Shown: positions 9,798 to 19,198, numbered from the stretch's first letter. The stretch: 64,000 nt of DNA from Paenibacillus oenotherae (GCF_019443105.1 NZ_JAHZIJ010000005.1:124001-188000), one strand, 5' to 3'. Made by a program: numbers and translations. Notes: generated by a model from the letters alone, not told the origin.

Positions 9798-10811
9798 TTA
9801 TCCTTTAATGAACAGCTCCAGGTACAGAGCCGTAATGAATACATTCAATATAGCAAGCGGCAGAAGCACCTTCCATCCGAAGCCCATCAGCTGATCCACC
9901 CGAATACGCGGCATCGTCGCCCGCAGCCAGAACAGGAAGAATACAATGCAGGAGAACTTGAGCAGGAACCAGATAATGCCCGGTACAAAATCAAGGAAGG
10001 GCGCTGGCGCATGCCAGCCGCCAAGGAACAATACTGTCGTCAGTGCCGCGATCGCATAGACGTACACATATTCCGTCAGCATGAAGAATGCGAAGCGGAA
10101 TCCGCTGTATTCAACGTGATAACCGGCCACCAGCTCCGATTCCGCCTCCGGCAGGTCGAATGGCGTCCTGTTAAGCTCCGATACGGCAGCAATAATAAAT
10201 ACGACAAAGCCAATAATTTGCGGAAGGAAGTTCCACTCCCAGAACCAGTTGCCTTGCTGCTCGCCGATGATGCGGAGGTTCAGACTTCCCGTCATCATTA
10301 CGACTCCGACAACAGATATGACAAGAGGAACTTCATAGCTGATCATCTGGGCTGCGGAACGCATGCCGCCAAGCAGCGCATACTTGTTATTGGATGACCA
10401 TCCGCCTATTACAATCGCAATGGTGGAGATGCCGGACAGCGCAACATAATAGAGCAGCCCGACATTAATGTCAGCAAAATATAAATCCTGCGTATAGGGA
10501 ATAACCGCCAGCACCGCGAAAGCAGGCACATAGGCCAGCGCAGGCGCAAGGATGAACAGCATCCGATCGGCCTTTCGCGGTATCGTATCTTCTTTAATCA
10601 GAAGCTTCAAAATATCGGCAACCGTCTGCAGCAATCCTAGTGGCCCTACCCGATTGGGGCCAATTCTAAGCTGCATCCAGCCGATAACCTTCCGCTCGAA
10701 ATAGATCGCATATGTAACGAAGCCAAGCACGATGGCCAGGAGAATAACGCCCCATAGAAAGAAAATGAGCGCATTGCCCCAAGTCAATGTCTCGTCCAGC
10801 CAAGTACCCAT
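9798..10811 (-). CDS. nuoH: NADH-quinone oxidoreductase subunit H
   Basis: NuoH (ND1) forms the quinone entry channel where the peripheral and membrane arms meet. The 337 residues have about eight helices and the family signatures YFERKVIGWMQLRIGPNRVG and LPEAESELVAGYHVEYSG, both lining the quinone chamber. The ATG overlaps the nuoD stop by one base (TGATG), with GGGGAGG 10 bases upstream. No anomalies are seen. Confidence 0.97.
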   Translation of the reverse strand: MGTWLDETLTWGNALIFFLWGVILLAIVLGFVTYAIYFERKVIGWMQLRIGPNRVGPLGLLQTVADILKLLIKEDTIPRKADRMLFILAPALAYVPAFAVLAVIPYTQDLYFADINVGLLYYVALSGISTIAIVIGGWSSNNKYALLGGMRSAAQMISYEVPLVISVVGVVMMTGSLNLRIIGEQQGNWFWEWNFLPQIIGFVVFIIAAVSELNRTPFDLPEAESELVAGYHVEYSGFRFAFFMLTEYVYVYAIAALTTVLFLGGWHAPAPFLDFVPGIIWFLLKFSCIVFFLFWLRATMPRIRVDQLMGFGWKVLLPLAILNVFITALYLELFIKG

Positions 10812-11911
10812 CAGGCGTCTACCTCCCCGACGACAATATCAATGCCGCCCAGAATTGTAATGAGGTTCGTCATCGTCTCCCCGACGAGCAGCTTGGGCAG
10901 AATTTGCAAGTTAACAAAGGATGGACGGCGGAATTTCAACCGGTACGGCTCCGCTTTCCCTTTCGAGATAATATGACATCCAATCTCTCCGCGCGGCGAC
11001 TCGATACGGACATACACTTCTCCAGCAGGCGGCCGGATGACGCGGGGCACCTTGCCCATCACCTCTCCGGAGGAAGGAATCTGCTCCAGCGCTTGCTTCA
11101 GAATTCGCAGCGACTGGCGCGTCTCTTCCAGGCGGATCAGATAGCGGTCATAGCAATCGCCCGTCTTGCCAAGCGGAACATCGAATTCAAAGCGGTTGTA
11201 CAAGCTGTATGGCTCCGCCCGCCGCAAATCCCAATCAACACCTGTACAGCGCAGGTTCGCGCCTGACAGGCCATAGTCTATAGCCGTTTGTGCGTCATAT
11301 TGGCCAATTCCCTTTATTCGGGCAAGGAAGATTTCATTGCCGCTGACGAGGTTGTTATATTCGTCCAGCTTCTTCTCCATGTAGGGAACGAAATCTCTTA
11401 CCTTGTCGAGCCAGCCCTCTGGAGCATCCCACTTCACACCACCGACACGCATATAGTTATAGGTCAGACGCGCACCGCACAGCTCGTTGAAGAAGTCGAT
11501 AATCATCTCCCTGTCGCGGAATGCATAGAGAAACGGGCTCATCGCGCCAATATCAAGCAGGTAAGTACCCCACCAGACAAGATGGCTGGCAACACGCTGC
11601 AGCTCCATAACAATGAGACGCATGAATTCGGCGCGCTCAGGAATTTCAAGCCCCATCATCGTCTCCACCGCATGGCAGAGCACATAATTGTTCGTCATTG
11701 CCGAGACGTAATCCATCCGGTCTGTATAAGGAATAATTTGTGTGAAATTCAAATCCTCAGCGAGCTTCTCGGTGCCCCTATGCAAATAGCCCATTACCGG
11801 TATCGCTTCCGTTATGACCTCGCCGTCAAGCTTGACGATAATACGGAACACGCCATGTGTGCTGGGATGCTGCGGACCGACGTTAAGCAGCAGTTCTTCT
11901 GTACGAATCAC
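10811..11911 (-). CDS. nuoD: NADH-quinone oxidoreductase subunit D
   Basis: NuoD (49-kDa type) forms the quinone-binding cavity together with NuoB. The 366 residues begin with the conserved loop NVGPQHPSTHGVFR, whose His contacts the quinone headgroup. The hydrogenase-derived fold is supported by YLHRGTEKLAE and by a C-terminal LGGIDIVVGEVD. The start is GTG, 9 bases after GGAGGTG. The nuoC stop lies inside this site, so the two genes are tightly packed. Confidence 0.97.
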   Translation of the reverse strand: MIRTEELLLNVGPQHPSTHGVFRIIVKLDGEVITEAIPVMGYLHRGTEKLAEDLNFTQIIPYTDRMDYVSAMTNNYVLCHAVETMMGLEIPERAEFMRLIVMELQRVASHLVWWGTYLLDIGAMSPFLYAFRDREMIIDFFNELCGARLTYNYMRVGGVKWDAPEGWLDKVRDFVPYMEKKLDEYNNLVSGNEIFLARIKGIGQYDAQTAIDYGLSGANLRCTGVDWDLRRAEPYSLYNRFEFDVPLGKTGDCYDRYLIRLEETRQSLRILKQALEQIPSSGEVMGKVPRVIRPPAGEVYVRIESPRGEIGCHIISKGKAEPYRLKFRRPSFVNLQILPKLLVGETMTNLITILGGIDIVVGEVDA

Positions 11912-11917
11912 AGCTTG

Positions 11918-12706
11918 TTACACCTCCGGATCGAGCGGTTCATAGTCTTTGCGCAGCGGATGACCGACCCAATCATCAGGCATCATAATACGGCGCATGT
12001 CGGGATGGCCGGGGAAATTAATGCCGAGCAGATCATAGATCTCCCGCTCATTCCAATTGGCCGTCGCCCAGATCGGCGTAGCCGATGCAACGGATGGCGC
12101 TTCCCGATCCGTCTTGATCTTAATCGCATAATCCTGTTTGCTCTCAAGGGAGACGAGGTGATAGACCGCCTCCATATGTGTCTCGCAATCAACACCCGTC
12201 ACGTTGCGCAAATAGTTGCACCCGAGCGCTGCATGGTTTTTCATCAATGCTGCGACCTCGCTCCAGCGATCTCCTTTGACAACAATGACAGGCATATGTC
12301 CGTTCAATTCATTAATATAAGCTTCCTCTACAGCATCCTCCGCGACCTCTGTTCGAATAAGCCCGACAGCAGCATCCAGAATCGGCTGCTTCGGCGATGG
12401 CGCCTTAGGCTCCTCCGGCACTGCCTCGCTCTCGGCTTTGGCCTTGGCCGCTGCCCGCGCCTCGCGCGCCTCCGCAGCAGCCTTCAGCTTCGCCTCACGC
12501 TCAGGATCAACAACTGGCGCAGCACTGGCCTCTGCAGAAGATGGCGCTGCCGGAGCGGCAGGCTCTGCATTGGCAGAAGCTTGCTCCTGTCCGCTCTGCT
12601 CCTTGCCTTCGACTGTGCCGGCTGTTTCCTTCGGAGCTTCGCCCGCTGTTCCGACGGTATCGCCGGATGAGGGCATCCCTGCGGTCTTGTCCCTCTCCTC
12701 GCTCAT
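11918..12706 (-). CDS. nuoC: NADH-quinone oxidoreductase subunit C with a long charged N-terminal extension
   Basis: NuoC (30-kDa type) is a structural subunit of the peripheral arm. The conserved domain occupies about residues 115-262 and ends with the family signature [20 protein letters not shown] followed by HPLRKDYEP. The first 110 residues or so are low-complexity and rich in Ala, Glu, Lys and Pro, and are not part of the core fold. The start codon overlaps the nuoB stop by four bases. The extension is probably disordered; its role is unknown. The core call is certain; the start is less so because the extension offers few landmarks. Confidence 0.93.
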   Translation of the reverse strand: MSEERDKTAGMPSSGDTVGTAGEAPKETAGTVEGKEQSGQEQASANAEPAAPAAPSSAEASAAPVVDPEREAKLKAAAEAREARAAAKAKAESEAVPEEPKAPSPKQPILDAAVGLIRTEVAEDAVEEAYINELNGHMPVIVVKGDRWSEVAALMKNHAALGCNYLRNVTGVDCETHMEAVYHLVSLESKQDYAIKIKTDREAPSVASATPIWATANWNEREIYDLLGINFPGHPDMRRIMMPDDWVGHPLRKDYEPLDPEV

Positions 12707-13221
12707 CGGCTCGTCACCCGCTTCCCGGTCTTCGCCTCATAGCGAATCTTCTCCTGAAGCTTGTTGATGCCGTAAATAAGCGCCGCCGGATTCGGCGGAC
12801 AGCCTGGTATGTATACATCGACCGGCACGATCTGATCGACGCCCTTCATAACCGCATATGACTTCACATAGGGGCCGCCGGCAGTAGCGCAGGAACCCAT
12901 CGCAATCACCCATTTCGGTTCCGGCATTTGGTCGTAAAGTCTTCTTAACAGCGGTCCCATCTTCTTCGTCACCGTTCCGGCAACAATCATGACATCCGAC
13001 TGACGCGGCGACGTACGGAATATAACGCCAAAGCGGTCAAGGTCGTAATGAGATGCGCCAGTACCCATCATTTCGATGGCACAGCAGGCCAATCCGAATG
13101 TTAGTGGCCATAGTGAGTTGCTGCGGGCCCAGGCTTTAAGCTGGTCCAGCGTCCCCATAAATACGTTGCGTTCCAGTTCGCGTCGCTCTTCAGGTGTGAT
13201 CTTCTCTAAATTGAATTCCAT
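12703..13221 (-). CDS. nuoB: NADH-quinone oxidoreductase subunit B, [4Fe-4S] N2
   Basis: NuoB (PSST) holds cluster N2, the last electron carrier before quinone. The 172-residue protein has the adjacent Cys pair in [11 protein letters not shown], the third Cys in [11 protein letters not shown] and the fourth in [10 protein letters not shown] chose the ATG at 13219-13221, with AAGAAGGTG upstream; an in-frame start seven codons earlier overlaps nuoA further and has no good site. It overlaps the end of nuoA by 16 bases. Confidence 0.95.
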   Translation of the reverse strand: MEFNLEKITPEERRELERNVFMGTLDQLKAWARSNSLWPLTFGLACCAIEMMGTGASHYDLDRFGVIFRTSPRQSDVMIVAGTVTKKMGPLLRRLYDQMPEPKWVIAMGSCATAGGPYVKSYAVMKGVDQIVPVDVYIPGCPPNPAALIYGINKLQEKIRYEAKTGKRVTSR

Positions 13222-13577
13222 GTGAGCACCTTCTTCTTCCAAGCATAGATAAGCCCAATAAGCAGGAGGCTGACGAAGATCGCCATCTCGACAAGCACAA
13301 AAAGGCCGAGCTGATTATATGCCACGGCCCAAGGGTATAGGAAAACGGTCTCGATATCAAATATGACAAACATCAGCGCAAACAAGTAATAACGCACATT
13401 AAAGCGAACCTGGCCTTCCCCTACAGGCTCGTTGCCACTCTCATAGGTGGTCTTCTTCTCTTCGTTCGGCTTATTCGGCCGAAGCATACGTCCGACTGTC
13501 AAAGCTACTACCGGAAGCAGGATGCCGAGCACAATGAAGATCGCAACAATGACATAATTGTTAATGTACTTCTCCAC
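13206..13577 (-). CDS. nuoA: NADH-quinone oxidoreductase subunit A
   Basis: NuoA (ND3) is a three-helix subunit at the arm junction. The 123 residues contain the family loop [21 protein letters not shown] (the Cys present in many ND3 proteins is Asn here), followed by the helix [14 protein letters not shown]. The start is GTG, 7 bases after GGAGG. It is the first gene of the operon, with a sigma-A-like promoter upstream. Confidence 0.95.
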   Translation of the reverse strand: MEKYINNYVIVAIFIVLGILLPVVALTVGRMLRPNKPNEEKKTTYESGNEPVGEGQVRFNVRYYLFALMFVIFDIETVFLYPWAVAYNQLGLFVLVEMAIFVSLLLIGLIYAWKKKVLTWNSI

Positions 13578-13648
13578 ACAATCGCCTCCATGCGTCGTTA
13601 TAGGGGCGGGAATTGGAGCCTTCGCGCCTTGGTGAAATTTCCCTCACA

Positions 13649-13677
13649 ATTATAACAAAAGCTGTCACTTGCGTCTA
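13649..13677 (-). promoter_or_regulatory. Sigma-A-like promoter of the nuo operon
   Basis: On minus, a perfect -10 TATAAT (13649-13654) lies 17 bases from a weak -35 TAGACG (13672-13677). It is about 70 bases upstream of the nuoA GTG. Confidence 0.65.
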
Positions 13678-13700
13678 TGATGTAATTGTATGCGCTTCCT

Positions 13701-13740
13701 TGGCGAAAAACAAAGAAACCTGACGATTTCTCGTCAGGTT
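13701..13740 (-). terminator. Rho-independent terminator after the glycan operon
   Basis: A perfect 10-bp stem AACCTGACGA/TCGTCAGGTT (13717-13740) has a 4-base loop. Read on minus it is followed by TTTCTTTGTTTTT. It ends transcription coming from the glycosyltransferase gene at 13905-14876 and insulates the nuo promoter. Confidence 0.85.
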
Positions 13741-13775
13741 CTGGCTGAACTGCCTATGTGCTGCTGCTTAATCAT

Positions 13776-13904
13776 TTATTCCTTTTTTGCAACTTCCATA
13801 AGCCCGATAATTTTGAGCGGATCCAGCTCATCTTCCGTAAATCCAAGCCCTCCTGATCACCATCCAGAGCAGAGCATCGCGCTCCTGAAGAGCTTTGGTA
13901 CTAT
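13776..13904 (-). pseudogene. Short protein-like remnant, apparently frameshifted
   Basis: Directly after the glycosyltransferase stop, minus-strand codons read like protein: ALQERDALLWMVIRR. A +1 shift at a G-run (near 13848) then gives LGFTEDELDPLKIIGLMEV ending in a stop at 13776. Both pieces look like a helical protein tail, but neither frame has a start with a ribosome site. It could be the decayed end of a small gene or chance. I do not recognise the family. Confidence 0.3.
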
Positions 13905-14876
13905 CTATCCTTGCTTCTCGGCTATACCGCCTGTTGCCATACTCATCTTGCCCCATATTCTAGGGTGCATGCTGAATTTGACACAGAGCGTGTTCGGCAG
14001 CTGCCGATGACGCTTGCCCAACTGGTAGCCCAGAAATTTGGCTGCCGATTCGGCAACAAGTCTGGGCATCCACTTCCATTGACGCTGGCGATGCAGCGAT
14101 TGCAGCTGGTTGCGGATCATGCTCATGCCTTCCTTGCCTACTGCCGAGTATTGAAATACCCATTCGTTATTCCGCATGGATACTCCATTATCAAAGAAAC
14201 GCCGGAACTGCGCCATAAGCGAGTAATTATGCGAATGAATAACCTGCGCCTTGGCCGCGTAAACGACGCTGTAGCCTTGAAGTATACATTTGGCCGCGAA
14301 GAACAGATCCTCATTGAATATAACCGGCTCCGGGAATCGTCCCGCTTCAACGAATGTCTCCTTGCGGACAGCAGCACATACATTGGAGCAAAAGAATGTC
14401 TTGATTCCCAGCTGTGGAAGATGGGACTTGTCCTTGCTCGCCGATGCTTCCGGATAGTTGTACTCCCGCATCATCCGCTCCAGAATGGTTGCATCCGCTC
14501 TTGCCAGCTGCCTCCCGTAAGAGCATGCCACCCTCTCATCCTGAAGCGGACGGGTCAGCTCGCAGAGCATGGATGAATCAGCCGGAATCGCATCCTGAGT
14601 CATAAACACAAGAATGTCTCCTCTGGCAAGACCAGCCGCATAATTCCGTGTTCCCCCGTGATCGAATTCGCTCTGCAGCACAGTGAAGACACGGGCGCCG
14701 TATTGTTGCGCAAGCTCCGCTGTACCATCGGTAGACGATGAATCAACAACAATGATTTCGCAGGGCTGCAGCGTCTGCTGCTGCAATCGGTCGAGCAGCA
14801 CTTGCAATGCCGGACCAGCATTGTAAGTCGGAATAATAACAGACACGTTGGGCGACACTAGATTATTAGTAAGCAT
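13905..14876 (-). CDS. GT2 glycosyltransferase, rhamnosyltransferase-like
   Basis: This 323-residue family 2 (GT-A) enzyme probably adds a sugar, plausibly rhamnose, to the lipid-linked glycan at the cytoplasmic face. The N-terminal Rossmann half starts VSVIIPTYNAG and continues with IIVVDSSSTDGT. The segments GGTRNYAA and VFMTQDAIP match the rhamnosyltransferase subgroup (RfbF/WbbL type), where TQDA replaces the usual DxD. The C-terminal 60 residues are basic and may touch the membrane. It overlaps the upstream sugar-phosphate transferase gene by 11 bases and is the last gene before a terminator. The donor sugar is inferred from the dTDP-rhamnose genes nearby. Confidence 0.85.
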   Translation of the reverse strand: MLTNNLVSPNVSVIIPTYNAGPALQVLLDRLQQQTLQPCEIIVVDSSSTDGTAELAQQYGARVFTVLQSEFDHGGTRNYAAGLARGDILVFMTQDAIPADSSMLCELTRPLQDERVACSYGRQLARADATILERMMREYNYPEASASKDKSHLPQLGIKTFFCSNVCAAVRKETFVEAGRFPEPVIFNEDLFFAAKCILQGYSVVYAAKAQVIHSHNYSLMAQFRRFFDNGVSMRNNEWVFQYSAVGKEGMSMIRNQLQSLHRQRQWKWMPRLVAESAAKFLGYQLGKRHRQLPNTLCVKFSMHPRIWGKMSMATGGIAEKQG

Positions 14877-16284
14877 TCTTGTTTACAAAACCATTCGTTA
14901 TGGTCTTCACGATAATTCGGATATCGAATAAGAACGTCCAGTTCTCGATGTAGAAAATATCATGATCGATCCGATCCTCAATCGAGGTATCGCCGCGAAG
15001 TCCGTTCGTCTGCGCCCATCCGGTAATTCCTGGACGAATATGGTGCTTGATCATATATTTCGGTATCTCTTCTTTGAACTGTTCTACGAAATAAGGACGT
15101 TCAGGCCTTGGTCCCACTACACTCATATGACCTACCAGCACATTAAAAAACTGCGGCAGCTCATCGATACTCGTCTTGCGCAGGAAGGAGCCAAACCACG
15201 TCCGGCGCGGATCATTCTCAACGGTCCATTGTGTATCGGCAGTACTCGGATCCGACACATGCATAGACCTGAATTTGTACATATAGAAATTACGGCGGTC
15301 AAGTCCCATACGCTCCTGCTTGAAGAGAACCGGACCTGGCGAAGTCAGCTTGATTCCAATCCAGACGGCCAGCATGACCGGCGAAGTCAGAATGATTGCG
15401 ATCAGCGAAAAGCCAATATCGAATACCCGCTTGAGAAGCCTGTTGCTCAGCTCATCCAGCGGAATATCCCTGACGTTGATCATAGGAAGCCCCGCAAAGT
15501 TATCAAAGAATGGCCGAGCCGGCAGAAGGTCGAAGAAATCGGGAATGATTAATGTTTTGACCCCGGTACGCTCGCACTTATCAATGATTCGGGCATATTT
15601 CTTATGCGCTTTAAGCGGCAGTGCAATAATCACTTCATCAATCATGAATTTGTCCAGCGTGTCATCCAGATCGTCAATCGTACCGACAATAGGCTTCATA
15701 TGGCTGTGCTCTTGATCATGCGCCGTCTGGAAATCATCCAGAAAGCCGATAACCTCATAACCAAGCTCGGGGTGCTGCATCAGGTTGTTGTAGAAGCTGC
15801 GGCCGACCGACCCCGCTCCAAGAATCAGCACATAGCGCTTATTGAAGCCCTTCCGTCTAAGACGAGACAGAACGCTCTTCACAATATAACGGTAAGCAAT
15901 CATGCCAGTAATATTCGCAACGATGAAGATCGCCAGAAACTCGCGGGATATATGAACTTCCTTCGAAATAAACAGGATGCTCAGCAAGCCGAGAAAGCTA
16001 AGGCCGTGCACCTGTATGATCTTCAGCACATCATAGGATGGACTCTTCCGCCGTCTCGGCGCGTAGAACCGCACATAGAAGCCGATTAATATTGCTGCAA
16101 ACGAATATATTGTTCCCCATAGGAGATAGTTTTTGAGAGGAAGTGTGTTGTAGTGTGACATCAATCCGCTGCCAAACTTCAACCAGTACGAGAACAAGAA
16201 CATCAAGAGTGTGCACAGCAGATCCGAGAGCACATATATTTGAGTCAGAAATCGTTGATTTTGTCGGATCACTTCGGTATTCAC
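14866..16284 (-). CDS. Undecaprenyl-phosphate sugar-1-phosphate transferase (WsfP/WbaP type)
   Basis: This enzyme probably starts glycan synthesis by moving a hexose-1-phosphate from a nucleotide sugar onto undecaprenyl phosphate. The 472 residues show four or five N-terminal membrane helices (to about 130), a nucleotide-binding-like middle domain (VLILGAGSVGRSFY, about 150-270), a further membrane segment and the C-terminal bacterial sugar-transferase domain (from about 280). Family motifs are FKQERMGLDRR, YKFRSM, DELPQFFNVL and GPRPERPYF. The start is GTG with GAGG 7 bases upstream. It lies after a terminator, so it probably has its own promoter and is cotranscribed only with the downstream glycosyltransferase. 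Sugar specificity (glucose or galactose) cannot be read. Confidence 0.93.
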   Translation of the reverse strand: MNTEVIRQNQRFLTQIYVLSDLLCTLLMFLFSYWLKFGSGLMSHYNTLPLKNYLLWGTIYSFAAILIGFYVRFYAPRRRKSPSYDVLKIIQVHGLSFLGLLSILFISKEVHISREFLAIFIVANITGMIAYRYIVKSVLSRLRRKGFNKRYVLILGAGSVGRSFYNNLMQHPELGYEVIGFLDDFQTAHDQEHSHMKPIVGTIDDLDDTLDKFMIDEVIIALPLKAHKKYARIIDKCERTGVKTLIIPDFFDLLPARPFFDNFAGLPMINVRDIPLDELSNRLLKRVFDIGFSLIAIILTSPVMLAVWIGIKLTSPGPVLFKQERMGLDRRNFYMYKFRSMHVSDPSTADTQWTVENDPRRTWFGSFLRKTSIDELPQFFNVLVGHMSVVGPRPERPYFVEQFKEEIPKYMIKHHIRPGITGWAQTNGLRGDTSIEDRIDHDIFYIENWTFLFDIRIIVKTITNGFVNKNAY

Positions 16285-16328
16285 TCCTTGTCCTCTAGTT
16301 TTATTGTCGAATCTATCATTATTGTATC

Positions 16329-16354
16329 AAAAAAAGAAGAGGGAACCAACCCTC
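16329..16354 (-). terminator. Rho-independent terminator after the 16370-17314 glycosyltransferase gene
   Basis: Read on minus, the stem GAGGG/CCCTC with a 6-base loop (16339-16354) is followed by TTCTTTTTTT. The stem is short but has a strong U-run. It separates the rhamnose gene block from the priming transferase. Confidence 0.75.
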
Positions 16355-16369
16355 AGTATTGTTAACTTC

Positions 16370-17314
16370 TTACTTTATTCGGGCAATTTGCCCGTTCAAT
16401 TTCTTCCGCTGTCTTAACAGACGAGGAAAGGCACGAATAAGTTCCACCCAGCACTTCAATAATCCGGGTTCAAAAATAGTGACGTATCCGAGTTGAAGCA
16501 ATTCCAGCCCCAGCAATCGCGGCAATGTCGCCAACAACTTCCAGCCGCCTGGCTCATTTTTGATTATCATGAACAATCGGTTGCGGTAAGACAGCTTTCT
16601 AAGGAACAGCGGAATCCTCTTTCGCCCTTTGCGTCCGGTATATTTCCAGCCGCGCTCGTGAGTGGCTCTGGCTTCCGCCGCGTAATAGGCCTGCCAGCCA
16701 AGCTGACGGGCCCGCCATGCAACATCTACATCTTCTTTGTAGGCAAAGAAGGCTTCGTCATAGAACTGCCCGTCCATCTTGATGTCCTCAATCATTCTCC
16801 GCGCATATACAGAAGCTGCGCCAGAGACGCCGAACACATCACCGGACCGGCTCCACCCCGATGCTGCCTCACCCGCTCCCCGATCCCATGCCTTGCGAGA
16901 ATTCCCCATCTCGATACCGGTGCTGTCAATTATGCCGGGATCAGAAGCGAGAACGAGCTGTCCTGTAGCACTCCCTATACGGGGATGCCGTTCCATGTGA
17001 TCGATAATGATCGTCAAGTAATCGGGATGAAGCTCTACATCGGGATTCAGGACGAGGACGTAATCCGAATCGGTCTGGCCTATCGCTTGATTCTGGCCCC
17101 CTGCGAAGCCATTATTCTCACGGTTGGCTATTAGCTGTACGGGACTATCAAAGCGGCGAACAACCTCACACGTACGGTCAGAGGATGCATTGTCGATCAC
17201 AATAACCCGCTCGATGGGATGCGACTGTCTGAGAACAGCTTGCAGGCACCGCTCTATATCCGATTCACTGTTATAGGTTACGATGCATACACTCGCAGTC
17301 GCGGTTCTAGTCAT
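16370..17314 (-). CDS. GT2 glycosyltransferase, rhamnosyltransferase-like
   Basis: This 314-residue family 2 enzyme has the N-terminal motif SVCIVTYNSESD, then ERVIVIDNASSD, NNGFAGGQNQAI and the acceptor-metal segment LVLNPDVELHP. These features (GFAGG..N, LNPD) are typical of the WbbL/RfgF rhamnosyltransferase group. The segment FFAYKEDVDVAWRAR supplies the ED motif of the catalytic base region. The C-terminal half is basic and amphipathic. It follows rfbD by 10 bases and precedes a terminator. A role in adding rhamnose is inferred from family and context. Confidence 0.87.
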   Translation of the reverse strand: MTRTATASVCIVTYNSESDIERCLQAVLRQSHPIERVIVIDNASSDRTCEVVRRFDSPVQLIANRENNGFAGGQNQAIGQTDSDYVLVLNPDVELHPDYLTIIIDHMERHPRIGSATGQLVLASDPGIIDSTGIEMGNSRKAWDRGAGEAASGWSRSGDVFGVSGAASVYARRMIEDIKMDGQFYDEAFFAYKEDVDVAWRARQLGWQAYYAAEARATHERGWKYTGRKGRKRIPLFLRKLSYRNRLFMIIKNEPGGWKLLATLPRLLGLELLQLGYVTIFEPGLLKCWVELIRAFPRLLRQRKKLNGQIARIK

Positions 17315-17324
17315 AGTCTAGTAA

Positions 17325-18176
17325 TCATCCTTTTAAATAATGGTTGAGTGCGTCCCGCCAATGTCTAAGGTCGGCGAGCCCATTCGTGCGAATCGCCGAG
17401 TGATCCATAACCGAATAGGCCGGCCTTGGGGCAGGGCGCGGAAATTCATCCGTCGTACAAGGCTCCAGTTGCATCCGCGTTAGCCCGCTATCTTCGAAGA
17501 TCGCCTGTGCGAATTCATACCAGGAGCATACTCCGCTATTGGAAGCATGGTAAATGCCATAGTAATCCGTTCCAGCAAGCTCCAGCAGGAAGAGTGCCAG
17601 ATCAAGCGTATAAGTAGGCGAGCCGACCTGATCATGAACGACTTTCAAATGATCGCGTTCACCAGCCAGCTTCAGCATCGTCTGCACAAAGTTATTGCCG
17701 TATTTGCCGTACACCCATGAGGTTCTTACGATGAAATAACGGTCATGCAGACTGGTTACCGCTTGCTCGCCAGCAAGCTTGGACTTGCCGTATACCGTCC
17801 TTGGATTGGTGCGGTCAATCTCGTTATACGGGGTGCTGCCCATCCCGTCAAACACATAATCCGTGCTTATATAACACAGCTTGGCTCCGATCTCCCTTGC
17901 TGCAACCGCCACATTGCGCGTGCCCACAGCATTAACGCGAAAAGCCTCGTCCGGTTCGGACTCGGCCTTATCAACAGCTGTATACGCAGCGCAATGGATG
18001 ACAATCTGCGGCTTATAGCCCGCGAATACTTCACGGCATTGTGCCAGATTGGTAATGTCCAGCGTATCGCGGCCGAAGCCGCGAATCTCAATGCCGTCAA
18101 GAGACAGATTCACAAGCTCGCGGCCCAGCTGCCCATTAGCTCCTGTTACAAGAATCCGCATATGGTTATTGTTCAT
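17325..18176 (-). CDS. rfbD: dTDP-4-dehydrorhamnose reductase
   Basis: This is the last step of dTDP-L-rhamnose synthesis: NADPH-dependent reduction of dTDP-4-keto-L-rhamnose. The 283 residues have the Rossmann motif LVTGANGQLG near the start, the STDYVFDG segment and the catalytic YGKSKLAGE (Tyr-x3-Lys), all typical of RmlD. The ATG overlaps the rfbB stop by one base (TAATG). The order A-C-B-D downstream of the amino-sugar genes shows a shared supply of dTDP-4-keto-6-deoxyglucose. Confidence 0.96.
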   Translation of the reverse strand: MNNNHMRILVTGANGQLGRELVNLSLDGIEIRGFGRDTLDITNLAQCREVFAGYKPQIVIHCAAYTAVDKAESEPDEAFRVNAVGTRNVAVAAREIGAKLCYISTDYVFDGMGSTPYNEIDRTNPRTVYGKSKLAGEQAVTSLHDRYFIVRTSWVYGKYGNNFVQTMLKLAGERDHLKVVHDQVGSPTYTLDLALFLLELAGTDYYGIYHASNSGVCSWYEFAQAIFEDSGLTRMQLEPCTTDEFPRPAPRPAYSVMDHSAIRTNGLADLRHWRDALNHYLKG

Positions 18177-19198
18177 TACGAATTCGTCCCCAGACGCTCT
18201 CCATACTGGGTCGCATAGTATTGCTGGTAGCTACCGGATAGAACCTGCTCCATCCATTCCTTGTTGCTGAGATACCAGCGGATCGTTTCTTTGATGCCAT
18301 TCTCATAATCGTATTTGGGCGACCAGCCCAGCTCATTGCGGATTTTGTCTGCATCAATCGCATAGCGGCGGTCATGTCCCAGGCGATCCGTAACGTAATT
18401 GATAAGCGATTCCGGCTTGTTCAGCTCGGCCAGGATCGTACGAACGACTTGAAGATTGTTGCGCTCATTGTTCCCGCCTACGTTGTACACTTCCCCTGAC
18501 ACACCCTTATGCAGCACAAGATCGATTGCGCTGCAATGGTCTTCGACATACAGCCAGTCGCGGACATTAAGGCCATCCCCATAGACAGGCAGCGGCTTGT
18601 CGTTCAGTGCGTTCTGGATCATGAGCGGAATCAGCTTCTCCGGGAATTGATACGGTCCATAATTATTGGAGCAGCGCGTAATATTAACGTTCATGCCGAA
18701 CGTTTCGTGGTAGGCACGGACAAGCAGATCCGCACCCGCTTTACTTGCCGAATAAGGACTGTTCGGAGCCAGTGGCGTTTCTTCCGTGAAGAGGCCTGTA
18801 TCGCCAAGCGTCCCGTACACTTCATCCGTGGACACTTGAACGAACTTGGCAACGTTATACTTTTTCGCCAGATCAAGCAGCGTCTGAGTGCCCATAATAT
18901 TCGTGCGGACGAAGATGTCCGGATGAAGAATACTGCGGTCAACGTGAGACTCTGCGGCGAAGTTGACGACAATGTCGATCCCCTCAGCGAACAGCGGCTC
19001 CAATGCGTCGCGGTCAGCAATATCGGCTTTCACAAAACGGTAATTCGGATTTTGCTCAACAGCGCGCAGGTTCTCCAGATTGCCTGCGTAAGTAAGCGCG
19101 TCAACATTTACGATGTGGTAATCGGGATATTGCTTCGCCATGTATAATACAAAGTTGCTTCCTATAAATCCGGCGCCGCCAGTAATGAATAATTTCAT
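18176..19198 (-). CDS. rfbB: dTDP-glucose 4,6-dehydratase
   Basis: RmlB converts dTDP-glucose to dTDP-4-keto-6-deoxyglucose, the branch point for both rhamnose and 4-amino sugars here. The 340-residue extended SDR has TGGAGFIGSNF at the N-terminus, the catalytic STDEVYG and the Tyr-x3-Lys motif YSASKAGAD. The length matches the family. The ribosome site is AAGGGTGAG upstream of the ATG. It sits between rfbC and rfbD. Confidence 0.97.
   Translation of the reverse strand: MKLFITGGAGFIGSNFVLYMAKQYPDYHIVNVDALTYAGNLENLRAVEQNPNYRFVKADIADRDALEPLFAEGIDIVVNFAAESHVDRSILHPDIFVRTNIMGTQTLLDLAKKYNVAKFVQVSTDEVYGTLGDTGLFTEETPLAPNSPYSASKAGADLLVRAYHETFGMNVNITRCSNNYGPYQFPEKLIPLMIQNALNDKPLPVYGDGLNVRDWLYVEDHCSAIDLVLHKGVSGEVYNVGGNNERNNLQVVRTILAELNKPESLINYVTDRLGHDRRYAIDADKIRNELGWSPKYDYENGIKETIRWYLSNKEWMEQVLSGSYQQYYATQYGERLGTNS

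Noticed and set aside
11288-12670. 460-codon open frame on plus, opposite nuoD and nuoC
   Set aside because: It is antisense to two clear genes, with no ribosome site or motif.
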